From Alcanivorax sp. UBA4485 (GTDB lineage Bacteria > Pseudomonadota > Gammaproteobacteria > Pseudomonadales > Alcanivoracaceae), in the NCBI GenBank assembly GCA_002389055.1, contig DGNT01000038.1:1-8806 (forward strand): a stretch of DNA of 8,806 nucleotides, written 5' to 3'. Numbering within the stretch: the first letter of the stretch is position 1; each line of letters starts with the position of its first letter. Shown here one piece after another: positions 1-4,771 of the stretch. Both the position numbers and the translations under genes were made by a program. The notes below the pieces were generated by a model. The model saw nothing but the letters and a program-made list of their open reading frames with translations, was not told the DNA's origin and did no database searches.

Positions 1-7
1 CGCTGCG

Positions 8-13
8 TAAAAT
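8..13 (+). promoter_or_regulatory. Possible -10 box of the tRNA operon promoter
   Basis: TAAAAT matches the sigma-70 -10 consensus in five of six positions and lies 41 nt before the first tRNA. It is followed by a GC-rich stretch (ACGCGGC), the kind of discriminator found at stringently controlled stable-RNA promoters. The matching -35 box would fall before the window starts, so the promoter cannot be completed. The same bases sit inside a short GCGT/ACGC inverted repeat, which is an alternative reading. Confidence 0.35.
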
Positions 14-54
14 ACGCGGCTCCACACAGGGCGCAGCCCGGTGGGACAGCTTTT

Positions 55-130
<76 letters not shown>

Positions 131-135
131 AACAC

Positions 136-211
136 GTCCCCTTCGTCTAGTGGCCTAGGACACCGCCCTTTCACGGCGGTAACAGGGGTTCGACTCCCCT
201 AGGGGACGCCA
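136..211 (+). tRNA. tRNA-Glu (anticodon TTC)
   Basis: A complete 76-nt cloverleaf with encoded CCA. The acceptor arms GTCCCCT and AGGGGAC pair perfectly. The anticodon stem CCGCC/GGCGG (163-167 and 175-179) encloses the loop CTTTCAC, placing TTC at 170-172. It reads GAA and GAG. It is the second gene of the tRNA-Ala/tRNA-Glu operon. Its last five bases (CGCCA) are also the base of the downstream terminator hairpin, so correct 3' processing must compete with that fold. Confidence 0.97.
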
Positions 212-258
212 AATAAAAAGGCCCCGGCTCGCGAGAGCCGGGGCCTTTTTATTTGGCG
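207..258 (+). terminator. Rho-independent terminator of the tRNA operon
   Basis: A perfect 24-bp inverted repeat (207-230 against 235-258) closes on a GCGA tetraloop of the GNRA type. The stem holds a GC-rich core (GGCCCCGGCTC) with A-rich and T-rich flanks, so the descending arm supplies the U-tract TTTTTATTT at 246-254. The A-rich ascending flank would make it work in both directions. The arms reach into the CCA end of tRNA-Glu. Confidence 0.9.
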
Positions 259-281
259 TTCATCCTCTGGGGGAGGCGCCA

Positions 282-430
282 CTTGTGCGAGCGGGCCCGG
301 CCCGCGAAAGGGTGGCTTTAGCCACCCGGCGGGATGCCAGAGACGTTGTTATTGCTGTGCTTGTAGAGGTCTCTGGTATCCTGCCGGCCGGCGTTGCCGG
401 CCTTTCGCGGGCCGGGCCCGCTCCCACAAG
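282..430. repeat. Inverted REP doublet (BIME-like element)
   Basis: Two copies of a 30-bp REP unit (282-311 and 401-430) face each other and match at 29 of 30 positions; the only mismatch is at 288. The unit contains TGTGGGAGCGGGCCC, familiar from Pseudomonas and Alcanivorax intergenic repeats. Between them are a hairpin at 311-326 (GGTGGCT/AGCCACC), a hairpin at 386-402 (GGCCGGC/GCCGGCC), and an inner stem of 326-344 with 369-387 (17 of 19 positions complementary) around a 24-nt loop. Paired, the element forms a branched cruciform. A third, diverged unit lies at 7593-7629. No transposase is present, so mobilisation would need a RAYT enzyme elsewhere. Apart from this element, 259-454 holds nothing I recognise. 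Confidence 0.8.
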
Positions 431-454
431 GCAGGCTCCTACAGGCCTGCGTTT

Positions 455-1153
455 CTAACCAAGCTGCCGAATCGTCAGAATATGAGCGATCCGCTCTCCA
501 TCCCAGATGTATTCATAATGCGTGGCCGGCGTCACCGATTCGATCAGATGCGGTGACAGCAACGCGAAACAGCGTGCCTGGTTGTGCCGCACCGAGCCGT
601 ACACCAGGCCGTGCTCGTCGGCGTCGAACAGGGCCCGGCCCAGCCGGCGCGCGCTGCCGTAGTCGTCCGGGTGATACCAGGCCTCGTCGTCGCGGTAGGG
701 ATCGTGGATGTTGCGTAACCGCGCGCTGAATCGAACCTTGAGGCCGCGCATCACGATGCGATCGAATTTCAGGCCCCGTACCCCCTGAAAGTAACGCTCC
801 TGATGATAGCGGGTCTCGGCGATGGCCGTCGCCATGCGCTCGGCGCAGTAAAACACGCCGTACGCTCCGTCGGAGAAGCGCGAGCCGTACGGGCTCAGAT
901 GCACGAACGGGCCGAGGGCGTAGTTGCAGCCGGGAATGCCCCAGGGGCGCCGCCCCGGCGGCACGCGGTGCAGCTCACCGACCTGCATCTGGATGCGCGG
1001 GTTGGTCAGCGCCTGAACCGCGTACAAGGCTTCAAAATCGGCCTCGTCGGCGACGTCGTCAAACAGTTGAATGGGCGGGTATTTGCCGTTGACCAGACGA
1101 TAAGCGTCCTGGTGAAGGAGGGCGGTCGCCGGCAGATCTTCCGGGCTGGTCAC
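455..1153 (-). CDS. RES-domain toxin of a Xre/RES toxin-antitoxin pair
   Basis: A predicted cytoplasmic toxin of about 232 residues. RES-domain toxins degrade NAD+ (hydrolysis or phosphorolysis) and arrest growth unless held by a Xre/MbcA/ParS antitoxin. The family hallmarks are visible: an N-terminal YRLV segment (Arg19), the block with RFSDGAYGVFYCAE (Arg92, Tyr98, Glu105) followed by TAIAE, and GLVYGSVR (Ser187) near the C-terminus; together these match the Arg-Glu-Ser residues that name the domain. Two GTG codons stand in tandem (1156 and 1153). I chose 1153: its distance from the GGAGG at 1160-1164 is 6 nt, against 3 nt, and it gives a GTGA overlap with the antitoxin stop, implying translational coupling. 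No truncation is seen. The family call is firm; activity here is inferred. Confidence 0.9.
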   Translation of the reverse strand: MTSPEDLPATALLHQDAYRLVNGKYPPIQLFDDVADEADFEALYAVQALTNPRIQMQVGELHRVPPGRRPWGIPGCNYALGPFVHLSPYGSRFSDGAYGVFYCAERMATAIAETRYHQERYFQGVRGLKFDRIVMRGLKVRFSARLRNIHDPYRDDEAWYHPDDYGSARRLGRALFDADEHGLVYGSVRHNQARCFALLSPHLIESVTPATHYEYIWDGERIAHILTIRQLG

Positions 1154-1554
1154 CACTGGCCTCCACGCAGTCCGTCCAGCTGGCGGTGGACTTCATAGAG
1201 GCTGGCCACCCGGCCGTTGCTCATCACCTCCATGGGGCTGGTGCCGTTGAAAAACGGGTTGTGGTTCGGCATGCGCACGAAGCCATAAACGTTTTCGCGG
1301 TTGCCGAACAGCGTGCGCAGCGCCTGATGGATGTTCAGCAAATAGCTGAGACGCTCAAGCAGGTCGTTGCTGACCCGGGCGCTTTCCGGTCGGCTTTGGT
1401 ATTTATGCAGGGTGGAACGGCCCACGCCGAGCAGGGCGGTCTTTTCCTTTTCCGAGCACTGCCAGTGCTCAAAAAGGCGTAGCACCGCCCGCAACGCGGC
1501 ATGGCGGGCCGTGTCATCCAGGGGTTTGGGGCAAGGTTCGATGGCTGGTTGCAT
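1150..1554 (-). CDS. Xre/MbcA/ParS-type antitoxin
   Basis: The 134-residue partner and predicted inhibitor of the RES toxin. An N-terminal helical region with a helix-turn-helix (about residues 33-53, with LLGVGRSTLHKYQ) should bind DNA. The C-terminal half (about 72-130) has the pattern of the MbcA/ParS/Xre toxin-binding domain: LRTLFGN, then FVRMPNHNPFFNGTSPMEVM, then a terminal helix with LYEVHRQLDGLRGG. The ATG follows AGGAGG (1559-1564) by 4 nt. The gene precedes the toxin gene and overlaps it by 4 nt. In known Res-Xre pairs the complex represses its own promoter, and repeats suited to this overlap the promoter just upstream. Length and domain order are normal for the family. Confidence 0.9.
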   Translation of the reverse strand: MQPAIEPCPKPLDDTARHAALRAVLRLFEHWQCSEKEKTALLGVGRSTLHKYQSRPESARVSNDLLERLSYLLNIHQALRTLFGNRENVYGFVRMPNHNPFFNGTSPMEVMSNGRVASLYEVHRQLDGLRGGQW

Positions 1555-1574
1555 ACTGCCTCCTGACGGTTTTC

Positions 1575-1617
1575 TCCATAATAAGCCTTAAAGTCAGTAA
1601 ATGTCCATAAATAGACA
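1575..1617. promoter_or_regulatory. Candidate Xre operator: two TCCATAA repeats and an imperfect palindrome
   Basis: TCCATAA occurs at 1575-1581, over the -10 box, and at 1604-1610, over the -35 box, 29 bp apart (nearly three helical turns). The second copy is inside the imperfect 16-bp palindrome TGTCCATAAATAGACA (1602-1617; TGTC/GACA ends, 12 of 16 positions symmetrical). Protein bound at either site would block RNA polymerase. Self-repression is known for this antitoxin family; assigning these bases is an inference. Confidence 0.45.
1578..1607 (-). promoter_or_regulatory. Predicted promoter of the antitoxin-toxin operon
   Basis: Read on the minus strand, TGGACA (1602-1607, five of six consensus bases) is followed after 18 nt by TATTAT (1578-1583, five of six). 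The start point would be near 1571, giving a short leader that contains the AGGAGG ribosome-binding site. The stretch is clearly AT-rich (by my count 23 G/C in 60 at 1561-1620) compared with about 61% G/C in the antitoxin gene. No other promoter in this gap is as good. Confidence 0.6.
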
Positions 1618-1732
1618 GCCGGTCGTCCGGTTGTGAAATAGTGTTCAATGATGACCGTTCCGTGAAACCGCTGGCCGCCTCCCGGGTCTGTTAAGCGGGA
1701 ACGTAAAGACCGCCGCCTAGGGAGAACACTCA

Positions 1733-2740
1733 ATGAGAATCGCGTTGGTTGCCGTGCTGCTGGGCGCCGTGGGCCTGGTGTCCGCAGGGGATGACGATTG
1801 GGTCGACGCCCACCTCCACTACGTGGATTTCATGCAGCAGAGCGATGGCAGCGGAGCGATGTTGGCCGCCATGGATAAAGCCGGCGTCGAGGAAGCCTGG
1901 CTGTTCGGCTTGCCGGTGGTGAAAAAATGGCAGCAGGACGCCCCGCGCCGGCCCCGCTATTACCTGGGGGATGAAGCGCCGCTGTACTACTACAGCGCCA
2001 CCGATGACATCGTCGCCGGCGCGGTGCTGGCTCTGCCGGAGGATCAGCGCCGCCGCCTGGCGCCGTTCATCAGCGGGTTCAATCCCACCGACATGAACGC
2101 CGCCCGCCATGTGGAAGCGTTGATCCAGCGTTACCCCGGCCTGTGGCGGGGCATCGGTGAGGTGATTACCCGCCACGATGACCTGACCGCTCTGACCGCC
2201 GGGGAAACCGCCCGCGCCAACCACCCGGCGCTGATGAAAGTCTACCGCCTGGCGGGCCGCTATGATCTGCCGGTGCTGCTGCACAGCAACCTGACCTCGT
2301 TGCGAGAGGAGACGCCGATCTACCTCGGCGAGCTGGAAGAGGCCCTGAAAAGCAACCCGGACACGCGCTTCGTTCTCGCTCACGCCGGCACCAGCGGCGG
2401 TGTGGAAGAGCGCCAGGCGCCGCTCGCCACCTTGAATGAAATTATTCGCGCCTTGTTGGAGCGTTACGACAACCTCTACGTGGACCTGTCATGGAGTGTC
2501 CGCGAGCACTATCTGATCAAGGACGGCGAGCCGCGGCCCGCCTGGGTGGCGCTGATCCGGGATCACCCGGACCGCTTCGTGCTGGGCAGCGACGTGGTCG
2601 GGCATTTCGACAGCATTGGCGAGATTCTGGGTGAGTACCGGCCCCTTTTGGACGCCTTGCCGGAGCCGGTGGCGGCGAAACTGAAGGCGGACAACGCCCG
2701 GGCCCTGCTGCCCGCCCGCGGCGCGGTGGCGGAGGATTAG
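1733..2740 (+). CDS. Exported amidohydrolase-family metal-dependent hydrolase
   Basis: A 335-residue protein with a signal peptide (hydrophobic residues 3-16, probable cleavage after VSA at 18), so it likely acts in the periplasm. The mature part fits the Amidohydro_2 TIM-barrel family: metal-binding HLH at His27/His29 right after the first strand (DAHLH), Glu143 in GIGEV, His184 in LLHSN, His217 in LAHAG, and Asp287 in LGSD near the end. Members are decarboxylases, lactonases and other hydrolases; the substrate here cannot be told. The ATG follows GGAG (1721-1724) by 8 nt. It is divergent from the toxin-antitoxin operon, and its last 4 nt overlap the end of the convergent dehydrogenase gene. 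No convincing promoter was found in the 178-bp upstream gap. Family call firm, function unknown. Confidence 0.88.
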   Translation: MRIALVAVLLGAVGLVSAGDDDWVDAHLHYVDFMQQSDGSGAMLAAMDKAGVEEAWLFGLPVVKKWQQDAPRRPRYYLGDEAPLYYYSATDDIVAGAVLALPEDQRRRLAPFISGFNPTDMNAARHVEALIQRYPGLWRGIGEVITRHDDLTALTAGETARANHPALMKVYRLAGRYDLPVLLHSNLTSLREETPIYLGELEEALKSNPDTRFVLAHAGTSGGVEERQAPLATLNEIIRALLERYDNLYVDLSWSVREHYLIKDGEPRPAWVALIRDHPDRFVLGSDVVGHFDSIGEILGEYRPLLDALPEPVAAKLKADNARALLPARGAVAED

Positions 2741-3612
2741 CCCCGCCGCTGTTGCAGGCGGCGCAGCAGGCTGGACGTGTCCCAGCGGCCGCCGCCCATG
2801 GCCTGGACTTCTTTGTAGAGCTCGTTGACCAGCGCCGCCATCGGCAGCGGGGCCCCCAGCCGGCTGGCTTCCGCCAGGCAGATGTCCAGGTCCTTGCGCA
2901 TCCAGTCGACCGCGAAACCGTGGTCGTACTGGTCCGCGAGCATGGTCTGATGGCGGTTCACCAATTGCCAGGAGCTGCCCGCGCCCGCGCCGATCACGCG
3001 CATGGCTTTTTCCGCGTCCAGGCCGGCTTTTTGGGCGAAGGCGATGGCCTCCGCCACGCCTTCGATCACGCCGGCCACGCAGATCTGGTTGGCCATCTTG
3101 GTCAATTGCCCCTGGCCCACCGGGCCCATGTGCACCACGCTTTTGCCGTAATGATCGAGCAGCGGGTGCACGCGCTCGAACACGCCGTCCTCGCCGCCGC
3201 ACATGATCGACAGGGCGCCGTCCTTGGCGCCTTGCTGGCCGCCGGACACGGGGGCGTCCATGAAGTGCGCCTCGTGGTCGCGGCAGGCCTGGTCCAGGAC
3301 GTGCGCCATGGCGGCGCTGGCGGTGGTGTGATCGACCAGCACCGCGCCGGCTTTGAGGCTCTGTACGGCGCCGTTGTCCCCCAGGGTGACCTGGCGCAGG
3401 TCGTCGTCGTTGCCCACGCAAACCAACACCAGGTCCGCGCCCCGGGCCGCCAGTGCCGGCGTTTCCGCCTGCTGGCCTTGGTATTCGCCGACCCATTGGG
3501 CGGCGCGTTCCGGCGTGCGGTTGTAGACCGTGACGGTGTGGCCGGCGTTGGCGAGATGGCCGGCCATCGGATAGCCCATATTGCCCAGGCCGATAAAGGC
3601 TGCGTGGATCAT
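2737..3612 (-). CDS. 3-hydroxyisobutyrate dehydrogenase-family NAD(P)-dependent oxidoreductase
   Basis: A 291-residue cytoplasmic beta-hydroxyacid dehydrogenase, the usual length. An N-terminal Rossmann fold starts with GLGNMG (8-13) and has VYNRT (29-33), where Arg32 suggests a preference for NADP. The substrate signature DAPVSGGQQGA spans 119-129 (Ser123). The catalytic lysine is Lys172 in LTKMANQ, with Asn175 behind it, and the helical C-terminal domain holds MRKDL (Lys240). The family oxidises 3-hydroxyisobutyrate, tartronate semialdehyde, or related 3-hydroxyacids reversibly; which one is unclear. The start codon is 4 nt after the stop of the propeller gene, and its AGGAG (3620-3624) lies in that gene's last codons, so the two are surely cotranscribed and probably coupled. 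The next gene convergently overlaps its stop codon. Confidence 0.9.
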   Translation of the reverse strand: MIHAAFIGLGNMGYPMAGHLANAGHTVTVYNRTPERAAQWVGEYQGQQAETPALAARGADLVLVCVGNDDDLRQVTLGDNGAVQSLKAGAVLVDHTTASAAMAHVLDQACRDHEAHFMDAPVSGGQQGAKDGALSIMCGGEDGVFERVHPLLDHYGKSVVHMGPVGQGQLTKMANQICVAGVIEGVAEAIAFAQKAGLDAEKAMRVIGAGAGSSWQLVNRHQTMLADQYDHGFAVDWMRKDLDICLAEASRLGAPLPMAALVNELYKEVQAMGGGRWDTSSLLRRLQQRRG

Positions 3613-3616
3613 GGCG

Positions 3617-4693
3617 TTACTCCTGCGGGTCGCTGAGCGGATAGACGGCGAAGCTGTCGCGGGTCAGGCTGCCCAGATAGAGGCGGTCGCCGGCCTGTTC
3701 CGCACTGGTGATCGGTGCGAAGGCCTGTTCGCCAAGGTGTTGCAGATTGGCGGTGACCGCGCCGCTTTCATCCAGGCCCAGCACGAACCCGTGGCGGGCG
3801 GGCTGCGGCTGCATGAATTGCGGCAGGCGGAACACCACTTTGCGCAGCAGCGGTTTATCGGACATGGCGTCCAAGGCGGCGTTGCGCGGCGCGAACAGCG
3901 CCAGCCAGAAGGTGCCCTGGCCGTTGCCGGAAATGCCGTCGGGAATGCCCGGCAGGTTGTCGAAGAACACATCGTGGCTGCCCGCTTTGTCGCCCTTGAG
4001 CCAGTAACGCAGCACGTTGTAGCTGCCGGTCTGGGTGACCAGCACGAAATCTTCGTTCTCGGAGAGCGCCACGCCGTTGGCGAACTGCAGGCCGTCCATG
4101 AGCACGGTGGTGGTGCCGGAAGCGGGGTCGTACTTGAGAAACCGGCCGTGCCCGCCGTGCTCGATGATGTCGTCGCGGGCCTTCATCGCCGGGCCGAATT
4201 TGCTTGACGCGTCGGTGAAGTAGACGACGCCGTCGCTGGCCACGTCCACGTCGTCGGTGAAGCGGAAGGGGACGCCGTCAGCCTGATCCGTCAGGACCGT
4301 TATCGCGCCGGACGCCGGGTTCACGCGCAGCAGGCCCCGGTAGCCGTCAGCGACCACCAGGGTGCCGTCCGGCGCCAGGTCCAGGCCCAGCGGTCGGCCC
4401 TCGGTGTTGGTGATCAGGTCGCCGTTGTTGCCGTCCGGGTCGTAGCGCACCAGCCGGCCGTCTTCATAACCCACGTAGAGGTTGCCCTGGCCGTCGATGG
4501 CCACGTCCTCCGGGCCATGGCCCTGGCCGGCGGCGAGCCGTTCAGCCTCGGCGAGATCGTCATTGGCGGCGTAGCGGCCGGTCAATTCCGGGGCCTCGGG
4601 GGCGTCCCAGGCCACCGGATCCACCGGCACCGGCCACAGCAGCAAATAGGCGGCGGCAGCGGCCACCAGCAGCAGAACGATGATTTTTTTCAT
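3617..4693 (-). CDS. SMP-30/strictosidine synthase-like beta-propeller, membrane-anchored
   Basis: A 358-residue protein with a Lys-Lys start and one hydrophobic segment (4-20) that acts as an uncleaved anchor or signal peptide, putting the rest in the periplasm. Repeating blades are visible, with GPEDVAIDGQGNLYVG (60-75), LGLDLAPDGTLVVAD (102-116), FTDDVDVASDGVVYFTDASS (145-164), FANGVALSENEDFVLVTQ (204-221) and LPGIPDGIS (247-255). YFTDASSKF and the Glu62, Asn206 and Asp252 positions suit a Ca2+-dependent six-bladed propeller of the SMP-30/gluconolactonase or strictosidine synthase-like group (lactonases, arylesterases). Chemistry remains unproven. The ATG follows GGGAAG (4699-4704) by 5 nt, but that site lies within an inverted-repeat arm. 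It sits 70 nt after the lipoprotein gene and 4 nt before the dehydrogenase gene. Confidence 0.87.
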   Translation of the reverse strand: MKKIIVLLLVAAAAAYLLLWPVPVDPVAWDAPEAPELTGRYAANDDLAEAERLAAGQGHGPEDVAIDGQGNLYVGYEDGRLVRYDPDGNNGDLITNTEGRPLGLDLAPDGTLVVADGYRGLLRVNPASGAITVLTDQADGVPFRFTDDVDVASDGVVYFTDASSKFGPAMKARDDIIEHGGHGRFLKYDPASGTTTVLMDGLQFANGVALSENEDFVLVTQTGSYNVLRYWLKGDKAGSHDVFFDNLPGIPDGISGNGQGTFWLALFAPRNAALDAMSDKPLLRKVVFRLPQFMQPQPARHGFVLGLDESGAVTANLQHLGEQAFAPITSAEQAGDRLYLGSLTRDSFAVYPLSDPQE

Positions 4694-4695
4694 TA

Positions 4696-4753
4696 TGTCT
4701 TCCCGGTCTTGAAGCGATGCCCGCGAGTTTAGGCATTCACGACCGGGAAGACA
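4696..4753 (-). promoter_or_regulatory. Hairpin burying the ribosome-binding site of the propeller gene
   Basis: TGTCTTCCCGGTC (4696-4708) and its perfect complement (4741-4753) form a 13-bp stem around a 32-nt loop with a minor inner stem (ATGCC/GGCAT). In the minus-strand RNA the arm nearest the gene contains GGGAAG, the probable Shine-Dalgarno site. The fold would therefore hide it. No U-tract follows, so a plain terminator is unlikely. A role as translational switch or processing site is inferred. Confidence 0.6.
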
Positions 4754-4758
4754 AAGCG

Positions 4759-4771
4759 GCCCCTCAGGGGC
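4759..4771 (-). other. Small GC hairpin at the lipoprotein stop codon
   Basis: GCCCCT/AGGGGC forms a 6-bp stem around a single central base, with the TGA stop of the lipoprotein gene at the tip. There is no U-tract. It adjoins the larger hairpin at 4696-4753, so nearly all of the gap between the two genes can be base-paired. It may be chance in GC-rich DNA. Confidence 0.35.

Noticed and set aside
136..258. Possible integration (att) site at the tRNA-Glu 3' end
   Set aside because: The second copy of the 3' end at 251-258 is only the inverted arm of the terminator. I found no direct repeat of the tRNA end elsewhere in the window and no integrase.
1730..2383. A 217-codon minus-strand frame opposite the amidohydrolase gene
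   Set aside because: It lies antisense to a gene with a signal peptide and complete metal ligands, and its translation shows no recognisable domain.
2489..3496. A 335-codon minus-strand frame across the end of the amidohydrolase and dehydrogenase genes
   Set aside because: Its Arg/Gly/Pro-rich translation is a frame-shifted shadow of the dehydrogenase gene and it cuts through two well-supported genes.
2752..4207. Long plus-strand frames opposite the dehydrogenase and propeller genes
   Set aside because: Their translations are low-complexity His/Ala/Gly-rich shadows; both opposite-strand genes show full family motifs.
4759..4771. The GC hairpin at the lipoprotein stop codon as a terminator
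   Set aside because: It has a short stem and no U-tract, and downstream genes follow on the same strand, so cotranscription is more likely.
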